Source of the DNA: Pseudanabaena sp. SR411
Lineage (GTDB): Bacteria; Cyanobacteriota; Cyanobacteriia; Pseudanabaenales; Pseudanabaenaceae
DNA: 35,292 bases
Direction: 5' to 3'
NCBI RefSeq assembly: GCF_002251945.1
Contig: NZ_NDHW01000107.1
Location: 1-35,292, forward strand
The notes beneath the pieces are model-generated. The model was not told the DNA's origin and did not search any database. It worked only from the letters and a program-made list of their open reading frames with translations. Numbering within the stretch: the stretch's first letter is position 1; each line of letters starts with the position of its first letter. Position numbers and translations under genes: made by a program. Below, in pieces: positions 9,692 to 17,024 of the stretch.

Positions 9692-10772
9692 AGACTGGTT
9701 GAAAATAGAATGCAAAGCCTAAAATTGCATAAGTTGCTACTAGCAAAGAACCTTCTAGCCAATTCGATCGCCCATCGGAACTAATCGAGTTAGCAATCAG
9801 TACTGCTACCGCAACCGCTACTAACTCAAAGGGATTAAAGTTTAAATCCATAGGTTGACCCATAAACCAACCGATAATCACAAGCAACGGTGCAACAAAT
9901 AGTGCAATTTGCATACTTGAACCCACAGCAACCGATACCGATAGTTCCATTTTGTTCTTCATCGCTACCGTAATCGCCGTTGTATGTTCGGCAGCATTAC
10001 CGATAATTGGCAAGACGATTACCCCAGTAAATAGTTCTGTTAAGCCGAGTTGGGCTGTCGCCTCTTCTAAAGTTCCCACTAAAAGCTCAGATTCCAAAGC
10101 AACCAACAAAGTTACTCCCAGTAGAACTGAAATCCATAATTTAAGATTGATTTCCTGTGGATGCCCTTCTTCTTCCTCTACATCATCTGCTTCTGATTTG
10201 CCCACGTCATAGAGATAGGCATGAGTTTTCATTGAGAAGAGGAGCGTTAAACAATAAACAACGATCAGCACGATCGCTACCGAGATCGATAGCTTTTGCA
10301 AAATTTCTTCACTGATTCCTGCAGTTGTAAAATTTGCGGCTGTTGGCAACAAAATTGCAACTACAGCTAAATTCATCACGGAAGCATTTAATCTCGCCAT
10401 GGTTGGCTGAAATTCCTGTTCTTTATAACGTAGTCCACCCAAAAACATGGACAAACCCATCACCAGCAACAGGTTTCCAATGATTGAACCCGTGATACTA
10501 GCTTTAACCACGCTAGTAAATCCTGCATTCAGAGCCACGATCGCAATGATAAGCTCCGTCGCATTACCAAAAGTCGCATTTAACAAACCGCCCCATGAAG
10601 GCCCTAAAACTACCGAGATTTCCTCAGTTGCGGTGCTAAGCCAACCTGCTAGGGGCAAAATTGCGATCGCTGAGGTCACAAACACCAGCGTCGAATTCCA
10701 TCCTAGCAAGTGACCGATGACCGATATCGGTACAAACGCAAGCAAACCATAGGAGAAGATTTTCTTAAACAT
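9690..10772 (-). CDS. cax: Calcium/proton antiporter (CaCA family)
   Basis: Exports Ca2+ in exchange for H+ across the plasma membrane. From ATG at 10772 (MFKKIFSYGLLAFVP) it has 360 residues; an upstream ATG at 10811 would add 13 residues read from a palindrome, so I reject it. About eleven membrane segments are visible. The two inverted alpha repeats are clear: GNATELIIAIVALNAG (about residue 72) and GNAAEHTTAITVAMKN (about 261), each with the acidic residue that binds calcium. An acidic cytoplasmic loop (EADDVEEEEGHP, about 195) lies between the halves, as usual for the family. It is convergent with the HNH gene and divergent from the cobalamin adenosyltransferase gene. Confidence 0.92.
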   Translation of the reverse strand: MFKKIFSYGLLAFVPISVIGHLLGWNSTLVFVTSAIAILPLAGWLSTATEEISVVLGPSWGGLLNATFGNATELIIAIVALNAGFTSVVKASITGSIIGNLLLVMGLSMFLGGLRYKEQEFQPTMARLNASVMNLAVVAILLPTAANFTTAGISEEILQKLSISVAIVLIVVYCLTLLFSMKTHAYLYDVGKSEADDVEEEEGHPQEINLKLWISVLLGVTLLVALESELLVGTLEEATAQLGLTELFTGVIVLPIIGNAAEHTTAITVAMKNKMELSVSVAVGSSMQIALFVAPLLVIIGWFMGQPMDLNFNPFELVAVAVAVLIANSISSDGRSNWLEGSLLVATYAILGFAFYFQPV

Positions 10773-10810
10773 ATTCAGCCGTTGTAGCGTCAAGGCTAAA
10801 TATACCAACA

Positions 10811-10867
10811 AAACCCAAAAAAGTTAGGGTCGGTTGCGAAGCAACCGACCCTAACTTTTTTGGGTTT
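10811..10867. repeat. 27-bp perfect palindrome between divergent genes
   Basis: Arms 10811-10837 and 10841-10867 with loop GAA closed by TTGC/GCAA. The outer ends are AAACCCAAAA/TTTTGGGTTT, as in the 32823 and 34149 elements, and CTAAGC follows at 10877, also as in those elements. It lies in the shared 5' region of cax and the cobalamin adenosyltransferase gene, so it is not a terminator by position, though either leader transcript would contain it. Confidence 0.8.
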
Positions 10868-10948
10868 AATTTTTTCTAAGCATTATGACGGTTGCGATAA
10901 AATGTTTTAGCAACTCAATGCTTGACTGCCGCTCAACAGGAATCCTTT

Positions 10949-11557
10949 ATGACTGAACTTACTGCCGAACAACATCGCACCAAGATGCAACGCCGCCAAG
11001 AGGTACAACATCAGCGAGTCGCAGAGCGTAAACTCGAAAAAGGGCTGATTATTATCAACACTGGTGATGGCAAGGGTAAAACTACAGCCGCTTTGGGGAT
11101 GGTATTGCGATCGCTAGGGCATGGATATAAAGTTGCGATCGTCCAATTTATCAAAGGTGCATGGGAACCTGCGGAAAAGAAAGTTTTTGAAATGTGGCAA
11201 GATCAACTTGTTTTTCAGGCTTTGGGTGAAGGATTTACATGGGAAACTCAAGACCGCGATCGCGATATTGCCAAAACTAAAGAAGCTTGGGAAGTGGGAC
11301 TAGGCTACATTAAAAATCCTGAATACAAGCTTGTTCTCCTTGACGAGGTAAATATTGCTCTCAAATTAGGCTATCTCGATGTTGAGACCGTGATTGCTGG
11401 TTTAAAAGAGAAACCTGCTGATTCCCATGTGATTCTCACTGGTCGTGGTGCTCCTGCGGAACTAATTGAAGTTGCTGATTTAGTAACGAGAATGGAACTT
11501 GTCAAACATCCTTTTAGAGAGCAAGGTGTCAAAGCTCAAGCAGGAATAGAGTTTTAG
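10949..11557 (+). CDS. cobO: Cob(I)yrinic acid a,c-diamide adenosyltransferase
   Basis: Transfers the adenosyl group of ATP to reduced corrinoid, making adenosylcobalamin precursors (CobO/BtuR/CobA family). From ATG at 10949 it has 202 residues; AGGA at 10938-10941 is a good Shine-Dalgarno 7 bases before it. A TTG at 10922 is possible but lacks one. The Walker A motif GDGKGKTTAALG is near residue 38, VLLDEVNIAL near 131, ILTGRGAP near 170. The N-terminal 30 residues are basic and helical, as in longer members. I see no cobalamin riboswitch upstream. The stop codon lies in the terminator palindrome. Confidence 0.94.
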   Translation: MTELTAEQHRTKMQRRQEVQHQRVAERKLEKGLIIINTGDGKGKTTAALGMVLRSLGHGYKVAIVQFIKGAWEPAEKKVFEMWQDQLVFQALGEGFTWETQDRDRDIAKTKEAWEVGLGYIKNPEYKLVLLDEVNIALKLGYLDVETVIAGLKEKPADSHVILTGRGAPAELIEVADLVTRMELVKHPFREQGVKAQAGIEF

Positions 11558-11583
11558 AAAGAGTGCAAAGCACTCTTTCTAAA
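11553..11583 (+). terminator. cobO terminator palindrome
   Basis: Perfect 14-bp stem (11553-11566 with 11570-11583), loop AAA, core GAGTGC-AAA-GCACTC. The stop codon TAG (11555-11557) lies within the left arm. The poor T-tract makes its efficiency uncertain. Confidence 0.65.
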
Positions 11584-11603
11584 GTGGTTTCTTATTTAAA
11601 ATT

Positions 11604-11689
11604 TACCCCACCCTAACCCTCCCCTTGCAAAGGGGAGGGAATAAGATTTCTAGTTTTCCCCCTTTGCAAGGGGGAATTAAAGGGGGTAA
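11604..11689. repeat. C/G-rich MITE-like repeat
   Basis: 86-bp element with short terminal inverted repeats (TTACCCC and GGGGGTAA) and two internal palindromes, CCCTCCCCTTGCAAAGGGG with GAGGG following, and TTCCCCCTTTGCAAGGGGG. This type of C-run/G-run repeat is common between cyanobacterial genes. No transposase is nearby. Confidence 0.6.
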
Positions 11690-11721
11690 GTCCGACTCAA
11701 ATCATTCAAACAATAAAAAAT

Positions 11722-12810
11722 ATGTCAAAAATTGGTGTTGGTATTATTGGAACAGGATTTGGACAGATTATCCATATTCCTGCTCTACAGATTCATCCTG
11801 ATACAGAAGTTGTGGCGGTGTACCATCGCGATCGCCTCAAAGCTCAGCAAATAGCTGATAAATTTAATATTCCTCACGCTTGCGATCGCCTTGAAGATTT
11901 ACTTGCACTGCAACAAGTCCAAGCTGTCACCATCTCCACACCGCCAAGTTTTCATTATGAACAGGCAAAAGCCGCGATCGAGGCGGGCAAGCATATTTTG
12001 CTAGAAAAGCCTGTGACCATGAATTTTCAAGAAGCGATCGCGCTTTATCGTCTTGCTCAAGAACGTCAAGTGATCACTGCTACCGATTTTGAATTTCGTT
12101 GTGTTCCGCAATGGCGATACTTCAAACATCTACTAGATCAGAATCATGTGGGTAAAAAAAGACTAATTCAAATTGATTGGCTAGTGCAAGGACGCGCCGA
12201 TCCAAAGAGGGTATGGAATTGGTATAGCCAAAAAGATTTTGGTGGTGGTGCATTAGGTGCGATCGGTTCCCATGCCTTTGATTATGTACGTTGGTTATTT
12301 GGCGATATTAAAAGTCTTTCTGGTCAACTCAGCACAGGTATTACTGAACGCCCAGATGCTGATGGTGTTATGCGTCCTGTCGATGCCGATGATACCTGTA
12401 ATATTCTCTTAGAGCTTGCTGATGGAACTCCCTGTAATATTTCTCTGAGTACTGTCACCTATCGCGGCCGTGGGCATTGGCTGACGGTTTATGGTGAAAA
12501 TGGAACTCTTGTATTGGGTAGCTCCAATCAATCGGATTATGTGCATGGCTTCAGTTTGCGACAAGGCAAAATTGATCGCACCGACATGGAAATCTTGCCG
12601 ATTCCGCCCGAATATGAACTTCCAAAAACCTATACTGATGGTCGGCTTGCGCCTGTGCTGGCTATATGCGATCGCTGGGTTAAGTCAATTCAATCAGGTC
12701 AACCAATGACTCCGAGTCTTTATGAAGGTGCATGGTCACAGTTGCTCATGGATTTAACCCAAGAGTCTCACCAGCAAAGGAAATGGATAGATATCCCTTT
12801 ATCAATCTAA
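11722..12810 (+). CDS. Gfo/Idh/MocA family oxidoreductase
   Basis: A 362-residue NAD(P)-dependent oxidoreductase. The N-terminal Rossmann domain begins GVGIIGTGFGQIIHIPAL (residues 5-22) with the glycine-rich dinucleotide motif. STPPSFHYEQAKAAIEAGKHILLEKPVTMN (about 74-104) holds the EKP motif whose lysine is catalytic in the family. The C-terminal half is the usual alpha/beta substrate domain, with GGGALGAIGSHAFDYVRWLFG (about 173-193) carrying the conserved G-x-H. Members oxidise or reduce sugars, inositols or related compounds; cyanobacterial BvdR is a distant relative. The substrate cannot be predicted. It stands alone, about 160 bases behind cobO. Confidence 0.88.
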   Translation: MSKIGVGIIGTGFGQIIHIPALQIHPDTEVVAVYHRDRLKAQQIADKFNIPHACDRLEDLLALQQVQAVTISTPPSFHYEQAKAAIEAGKHILLEKPVTMNFQEAIALYRLAQERQVITATDFEFRCVPQWRYFKHLLDQNHVGKKRLIQIDWLVQGRADPKRVWNWYSQKDFGGGALGAIGSHAFDYVRWLFGDIKSLSGQLSTGITERPDADGVMRPVDADDTCNILLELADGTPCNISLSTVTYRGRGHWLTVYGENGTLVLGSSNQSDYVHGFSLRQGKIDRTDMEILPIPPEYELPKTYTDGRLAPVLAICDRWVKSIQSGQPMTPSLYEGAWSQLLMDLTQESHQQRKWIDIPLSI

Positions 12811-12843
12811 ATGACTGGAGTATTGGCATGGTGATTTAATCAT

Positions 12844-12872
12844 CTGATTTGCCCGCGAAGCGGGCAAATCAG
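12844..12872. terminator. Palindrome between oxidoreductase and ruvA
   Basis: Perfect 13-bp stem (12844-12856 with 12860-12872), loop GAA closed by CCCGC/GCGGG, between two convergent genes. It lacks a long T-tract, so termination is inferred from position. Confidence 0.65.
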
Positions 12873-12882
12873 AACCTTTTAA

Positions 12883-13527
12883 TTATCGAGATAACCAAGC
12901 GATCGCTTCTTTAATCCATGCTTCGATATCTTGAGTTTTGGCAAGAATCGGTAAACTGGCGATCGCATTGAGGGCATTACTAATTTCTGTGGGTGTATAG
13001 CCTAGAGCTAGCAAAGTCATTTCGACCTCTTCCTGCACTGCCACACTAACTACACTCCCAACGGAACTGATCGCCCCAACCTGAGCTAAGCGCCAATCCG
13101 CAAGTTTTGTCTTTAATTCTAGAGCCAATCTTTCCGCCGTTTTTGTGCCGACCCCTGGGGTTAAACTCAATACTCTTGTATTTCCTGAAACGATCGCCTT
13201 AACCAGATCTTGAATTCCTAAACTGTTTAATAGAGCCAAACCAACTTGAGTGCCGATTCCTGAAACGCTAATTAATTGGCGAAATAGCTCACGCTCAGCA
13301 AGAGTGGGAAAACCAAACAATGTCATTTGATCTTCGCGGACGATGAGATGCGTAAATATTTGCGTCTCTTCTCCTACGAGTGGCAATTTATTTGCAGCGC
13401 TAGCCGTGATTTGGATATCGTAACCCACACCCTGAACATCAAGGGTGAGCCAATAGGAAGGCGTATTTTTTCGAGAACTATCCGATGCCTTACAAGTCGC
13501 GATCGCACCACGCAGGAAACCAATCAT
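12883..13527 (-). CDS. ruvA: Holliday junction branch-migration protein RuvA
   Basis: Binds Holliday junctions as a tetramer and loads the RuvB motor for branch migration in recombination and repair. It is 214 residues. The OB-fold domain I starts MIGFLRGAIATC, slightly longer than usual through a TCKASDSSRKNTPS insert at residues 11-24. Domain II has two helix-hairpin-helix motifs: LISVSGIGTQVGLALLNSLG (about 88) and LSLTPGVGTKTAERLALELK (about 120). Domain III, the RuvB-binding region, ends near 213. Its ATG overlaps the stop of the preceding coiled-coil gene by four bases (13524-13527), so the two are translationally coupled. Confidence 0.95.
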   Translation of the reverse strand: MIGFLRGAIATCKASDSSRKNTPSYWLTLDVQGVGYDIQITASAANKLPLVGEETQIFTHLIVREDQMTLFGFPTLAERELFRQLISVSGIGTQVGLALLNSLGIQDLVKAIVSGNTRVLSLTPGVGTKTAERLALELKTKLADWRLAQVGAISSVGSVVSVAVQEEVEMTLLALGYTPTEISNALNAIASLPILAKTQDIEAWIKEAIAWLSR

Positions 13528-14609
13528 CGGCGTGGCAAAGGGGGAAACTGAGGAAGTTGTACAGCAGCAAGAGAAGTCACCGCTTTACGAGGGTTAGCAT
13601 TAGCGATCGCTAGCTGAGTATCTTCTTCACTTCCATCATTCACAGGACTATTAGCATTACCATACAGAGCTTGCATAAACTTGGGCGTGGCAACAGTAGA
13701 AGCCATTGTTGAGTTGGTTACAGCAGAGCTTGAAGAAATTAGGGAATTAGCTAATTCGTCGGTGGTCGTATTTTTACCCGTAGCGATCGCCTGTTGCTCT
13801 GGGTGCTTCTCAATGCGCCAATTAACCATAGATTGCTCGTTGGACTCCGCAACAACCTGTAACGGTGGTAAGTTAGGGGCGATCGGTGAACCTTGCGAAG
13901 CTTTATGTGGTCTTACAATCAAGGGCGAAATCGGTTGATTTTTGGCAGGCATGGATAACTGAAGAGGTTCTTCAACTACTTCAGGCGATTGTAATTCTGA
14001 AACAAATGGCTTTAGTTCTTGAGGTGGCTCTAGCTCAATTGGTTGAGGTGCAGGTACGATTTTGACCACATTTTGCATTGGGGAATCATTGTTCGCCTCA
14101 ACGGGAGTAATCTTTTCATCGGCAAGTTTGGCGATCGACCAAGACTCTAATGCTGAGAGTGCCATGTCATTAAGAGCCATGTCATTAGGTGCAGGTGTCG
14201 AGGTGTCGAGGCAGCGTTCGAGGGCTGCTTTTAGTTGTGAGGTGTGATGTTGTTGACGCTTGAGGCGATCGCGCAATTCATCACAATTAGTATGCACATC
14301 TTGCAATTCACGTTCCAGTTGGTCGATACGTGATTGCAGGGTTTGGGTCAGGGTTTCCTGTCTTTGAATGACTAGCTGCGACAGTTGCAGTTGCTCTTGA
14401 GCCTGACGCAACAAAATTTGCGCTTGCTGACTACGCTCATTGCAAAATTGTAGCTCTTGCTCTAAGACTTGTCTGGGCAAGGCGTTGAACAGAGTTGTTG
14501 GCTCACCGAGTACATTTGGAGATACACTCTGAAGCGGGGTTTGCGGCTCTGGCATTGATGGACTAATGCTCTCTTGTGATGATGAATCGCCAAATCCTGC
14601 CTGACTCAT
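13524..14609 (-). CDS. Coiled-coil, proline-rich hypothetical protein
   Basis: A 361-residue protein I do not recognise. Residues 1-45 are Ser/Pro/Gln-rich and disordered. Residues about 50-130 form a strong coiled coil (LEQELQFCNERSQQAQILLR onwards, with heptad leucines). Residues about 150-340 are low-complexity, rich in Pro, Glu, Gln and Ser, with short hydrophobic patches. The tail ends FPPLPRR. There is no signal peptide or membrane segment. It lies immediately upstream of ruvA and shares a 4-base start/stop overlap with it, so the two are an operon. A structural or scaffolding role is plausible from composition but is inference. Confidence 0.7.
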   Translation of the reverse strand: MSQAGFGDSSSQESISPSMPEPQTPLQSVSPNVLGEPTTLFNALPRQVLEQELQFCNERSQQAQILLRQAQEQLQLSQLVIQRQETLTQTLQSRIDQLERELQDVHTNCDELRDRLKRQQHHTSQLKAALERCLDTSTPAPNDMALNDMALSALESWSIAKLADEKITPVEANNDSPMQNVVKIVPAPQPIELEPPQELKPFVSELQSPEVVEEPLQLSMPAKNQPISPLIVRPHKASQGSPIAPNLPPLQVVAESNEQSMVNWRIEKHPEQQAIATGKNTTTDELANSLISSSSAVTNSTMASTVATPKFMQALYGNANSPVNDGSEEDTQLAIANANPRKAVTSLAAVQLPQFPPLPRR

Positions 14610-14783
14610 GACTTACCCTTCACACCAAGAATTTTACCTAGTGTCAAATCTTAGCTCAAAAATTTGTTTTTTGTATCATTAATTTTCATGAATTGAAAAA
14701 TATTCATAACAATTACGACAATACTGATCATAAAAGAGACATATTCCGCCATCTCTTATGGACAAAATCAAATCTCAAGAAGA

Positions 14784-14810
14784 GAAGAGCGGCACAAAGT
14801 GCCGCTCTTC
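14784..14810. repeat. Perfect palindrome, AAA loop
   Basis: 12-bp arms (14784-14795 with 14799-14810), core GCGGCAC-AAA-GTGCCGC. It is followed within 5 bases by a second palindrome of the same design. Confidence 0.85.
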
Positions 14811-14815
14811 AAAAT

Positions 14816-14862
14816 CCAAGAATTAGTGAGGCGGCGCGAAGCGCCGCCTCACTAATTCTTGG
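14816..14862. repeat. 22-bp perfect palindrome, GAA loop
   Basis: Arms 14816-14837 and 14841-14862; apex GGCGGCGC-GAA-GCGCCGCC. The outer arm CAAGAATTAGTG is also found in the palindrome at 34888-34948, so the two belong to one repeat family. Confidence 0.88.
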
Positions 14863-14983
14863 CGGAGAAAGGATTACCACAAGCGACATCAGCTATAACG
14901 AGCGATAAATAAAGAGTTGACATAGAGATTTAGAATTAGGTTAAGTAGCTAAGTGCAATTAAATATAAAAGCTAAAACTTGTG

Positions 14984-15022
14984 TTTTGAGCTAAATCCTG
15001 AGCTACAGGTTTTAGCTCAAAA
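14984..15022. promoter_or_regulatory. Hairpin in the nadK upstream region
   Basis: A 12-bp stem (TTTTGAGCTAAA 14984-14995 with TTTAGCTCAAAA 15011-15022), a T-T mismatch, a further 4 bp (CCTG/CAGG) and loop AGCTA. It ends 50 bases before the nadK start codon. It lacks the GC-NNN-GC apex of the other palindromes, so it may be a regulatory site or leader structure rather than one of that family. Confidence 0.5.
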
Positions 15023-15072
15023 TACTTAGAGCGAAGTTGGTCAACCATATAATCCCAATTTGAGGGGAACCT

Positions 15073-16002
15073 GTGAAGATTAGTAAAGCAATCATTGCCT
15101 ATAAGTCGGGTAGTCAAATTGGCAAAATGTGGGCTGAGCGATGTAGCTGTGAGTTAGAAGAACTTGGGGTCAAAGTATTAATTGGTCCAACAGGCGCAAC
15201 TGATAATCCCTATCCTGTCTTTCTCGAATCCATGCACCAAGATATTGATCTTGCGATTGTTTTAGGTGGAGATGGCGCAACTTTGGGCGCAGCTAGATAT
15301 TTGGCAAGACTTGAGGTTCCGATTTTAGCGATTAATGTCGGCGGACATTTGGGATTTCTCACACACTCGATTGAGGAATGTGAAAATACTGTAGAGATCT
15401 GGCAACGGCTTTTGTCCGATCGCTTTGCGATCGAGCGACGAATGATGCTGGAGGCAAAAGTAGTAACTGTTGATGAAGGCTTAGGTACTCGATTAGGTCA
15501 GCCTTGTGGACCCTTTTTATGTCTCAATGAGATGTGTGTGAAGCCAGCTTCGCCTGATCGCATGGTCACGGCGGCGCTAGAACTAGAAATTGATGGTGAG
15601 GTGGTCGATCAATATCATGGCGATGGGTTAATTGTGGCGACCCCCACTGGTTCAACTTCTTATACTGTGGCGGCAAATGGGCCAATTGTACATTCAGGAA
15701 TGCACGCGATCGCGATTACACCGATTTGTCCTTTGAGCTTATCAAGTCGAGCGATCGTGATTCCGCCCAAATTAACCGTAAGCATTTGGCCGCTGTCTAC
15801 CGATGACTTTAGTTTAAAGCTATGGACTGATGGCGTAATTGCCACATCAATTTTGCCTGGGCAGAGAGTAGATATCCAGATGTCAGAGTGTCAAGCTCAG
15901 TTTATTGTCCTGCGAGAAGAATATTCCTACTATCAAGCATTACGGCAAAAGCTGCTGTGGGCAGGTGCAAGGGTGCGTTATCCCAATCAATATAGAAACT
16001 AG
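15073..16002 (+). CDS. nadK: NAD kinase
   Basis: Phosphorylates NAD to NADP using ATP or polyphosphate. It is 309 residues from a GTG start at 15073; GAGGGGA at 15062-15068 is a good Shine-Dalgarno placed just before it. The phosphate-binding GGDG motif is in LGGDGATLGAARYLA (about residue 64), NVGGHLGFLTH follows at about 90, LNEMCVKPASPDRM at about 155, and DGLIVATPTGSTSYTVAANGP at about 184 carries the conserved TPTGSTAY-like loop. Cyanobacteria often have two NAD kinases; which paralogue this is I cannot tell. It ends in the palindrome at 16001. Confidence 0.94.
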   Translation: MKISKAIIAYKSGSQIGKMWAERCSCELEELGVKVLIGPTGATDNPYPVFLESMHQDIDLAIVLGGDGATLGAARYLARLEVPILAINVGGHLGFLTHSIEECENTVEIWQRLLSDRFAIERRMMLEAKVVTVDEGLGTRLGQPCGPFLCLNEMCVKPASPDRMVTAALELEIDGEVVDQYHGDGLIVATPTGSTSYTVAANGPIVHSGMHAIAITPICPLSLSSRAIVIPPKLTVSIWPLSTDDFSLKLWTDGVIATSILPGQRVDIQMSECQAQFIVLREEYSYYQALRQKLLWAGARVRYPNQYRN

Positions 16003-16027
16003 AAGAGGGCGCTTAGCGCCCTCTTCT
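16001..16027. terminator. nadK terminator, first hairpin
   Basis: Perfect 12-bp stem (16001-16012 with 16016-16027), loop TTA closed by GGCGC/GCGCC. Its left arm begins with the last two bases of the nadK stop codon. Confidence 0.75.
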
Positions 16028-16031
16028 GGTT

Positions 16032-16062
16032 AAAAAAAGAGTTGCGAAGCAACCCTTTTTTT
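16032..16062. terminator. nadK / DUF3177 terminator, second hairpin
   Basis: A 14-bp stem with one mismatch (16032-16045 with 16049-16062), loop GAA closed by TTGC/GCAA, with A7 and T7 flanks, as in a bidirectional terminator. A mini-core AGCGC-AAA-GCGCT at 16076-16088 before the DUF3177 stop looks like a third, short one. Confidence 0.8.
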
Positions 16063-16094
16063 ATGGTTTGGATTGAAGCGCAAAGCGCTGTAAT

Positions 16095-16685
16095 TTAGTC
16101 ACGAAATGCAATTCGACCTGTTTTTGGTAAGCTAAAAGCAAGAAAGACAAATAAATACAAGATATAGACAATTCCCCCAACCGCACCCGCAAACGCTAAA
16201 TTTTCGACAGGTACACCATTATGAAATGTGGTGCTAAAACTTAGCGGTGGCTCAAACCAAATTTTGCAAATATCGCTTAATTGCTCAGCATTCATAAATG
16301 CACAATTAGTGAACAGTAGCCTAAATACGGCACTTAGAGAGCAGTAAACCGTTGTCGCCCAGCGCCATCCTAAATAAATAGGGGTAAGACTTTTGCGTGA
16401 AGCTTCAATATCTTCATTGAGATCTTGCCAAAACCAAAGCGCGAGAACGATTAAAATCGCAGCCAAAATTCCTGATATATAAGATATGCCTAAACTACCG
16501 ATCGCTAAGTAAATCGTAATCAATACCAAACTCGCAACACGCCAATATAAAAGTAGCGATCGCTTGATTGCTTCACTATCACTTCGTAAAGCCCAGACTA
16601 ATAAACCGAAGGGGATAAAAACAAGAAACAGCAGAGCTAATCGGTAGTCTAGCCATACAAGTTGACGAATAAGGGTTGCATCCAT
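16095..16685 (-). CDS. DUF3177-type membrane protein
   Basis: A 196-residue integral membrane protein with about four to five hydrophobic segments: LALLFLVFIPFGLLVWAL (about 17-34), VASLVLITIYLAIGSLG, ISGILAAILIVLALWFW (about 70-86), and a C-terminal LAFAGAVGGIVYILYLFVF (about 163-182). It resembles the DUF3177 family of cyanobacteria and plastid-bearing relatives; the assignment rests on recognising its N-terminus (MDATLIRQLVWLDYRLA) and length. No function is established. Its 5' region is the 327-base gap that contains a structured inverted repeat. Confidence 0.7.
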   Translation of the reverse strand: MDATLIRQLVWLDYRLALLFLVFIPFGLLVWALRSDSEAIKRSLLLYWRVASLVLITIYLAIGSLGISYISGILAAILIVLALWFWQDLNEDIEASRKSLTPIYLGWRWATTVYCSLSAVFRLLFTNCAFMNAEQLSDICKIWFEPPLSFSTTFHNGVPVENLAFAGAVGGIVYILYLFVFLAFSLPKTGRIAFRD

Positions 16686-16796
16686 AAAGACAAAAAATTC
16701 TGACCAGATCTTCCAGTTTATGTTACTATACTAACTTGCAATAAATAAGCTCAAATAAGTAGCTATCTTGTAGCTATGTTTTTCTAAAACTCTGTA

Positions 16797-16883
16797 AAAC
16801 AGCAACAAAAATAGCGAGACTCAAACTTGTTAGTTCAAATCTCGCTGCAAATGGGCTTAACGAAACATCTATGTTGCTGTTTT
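16797..16883. ncRNA. Candidate structured RNA or inverted-repeat element
   Basis: An 87-base element closed by a perfect 12-bp stem (AAAACAGCAACA 16797-16808 with TGTTGCTGTTTT 16872-16883) and holding an internal 7-bp stem (AGCGAGA 16813-16819 with TCTCGCT 16840-16846). On the plus strand the closing stem runs into five Ts, like an intrinsic terminator. The 12-mer CTCAAATAAGTA occurs on both sides (16750-16761 and 16890-16901). No reading frame fits. It lies in the 327-base gap 16686-17012, which also holds the hairpins at 16933 and 16972. Confidence 0.4.
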
Positions 16884-16932
16884 TAGATTCTCAAATAAGT
16901 ATAATTTTCACATCAGCTAAATAGCTTAAACA

Positions 16933-16969
16933 AAAAACAAAGGGAACGCTAAGCGTTCCCTTTGTTTTT
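16933..16969. terminator. Strong hairpin terminator
   Basis: Perfect 17-bp stem (16933-16949 with 16953-16969), loop TAA closed by ACGC/GCGT, with A-rich and T-rich ends. It lies just downstream of the minus-strand membrane protein gene at 17013-17453 and would terminate it. Confidence 0.8.
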
Positions 16970-16971
16970 AA

Positions 16972-17024
16972 AGAAAGCGCTAAAGATTATTGTTGTGAAG
17001 CAACAATAATCTTTAGCGCTTTCT
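16972..17024. repeat. 25-bp palindrome enclosing the end of a gene
   Basis: Arms 16972-16996 and 17000-17024, loop GAA, one T-G pair at the apex (TTGT/GCAA). The right arm contains the last three codons (Arg-Lys-Arg) and stop of the gene ending at 17013. Confidence 0.88.

Larger units (their letters stand above)
14610..15072. other. Gene-free gap with three hairpins
   Basis: 463 bases between the divergent coiled-coil protein gene and nadK. It holds the palindromes at 14784-14810, 14816-14862 and 14984-15022, annotated separately. A 71-codon open frame here (14693-14908) reads through two palindromes and is not a credible gene. Confidence 0.7.

Noticed and set aside
10773-10948. Cobalamin riboswitch upstream of cobO
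   Set aside because: I looked for the B12-box (GCCACTG) and the conserved core; neither is present. The only structure is the palindrome.
14693-14908. 71-codon open frame through two palindromes
   Set aside because: Composition follows the palindromes; Ala/Arg-rich repeats are a product of GCGGCGC cores.
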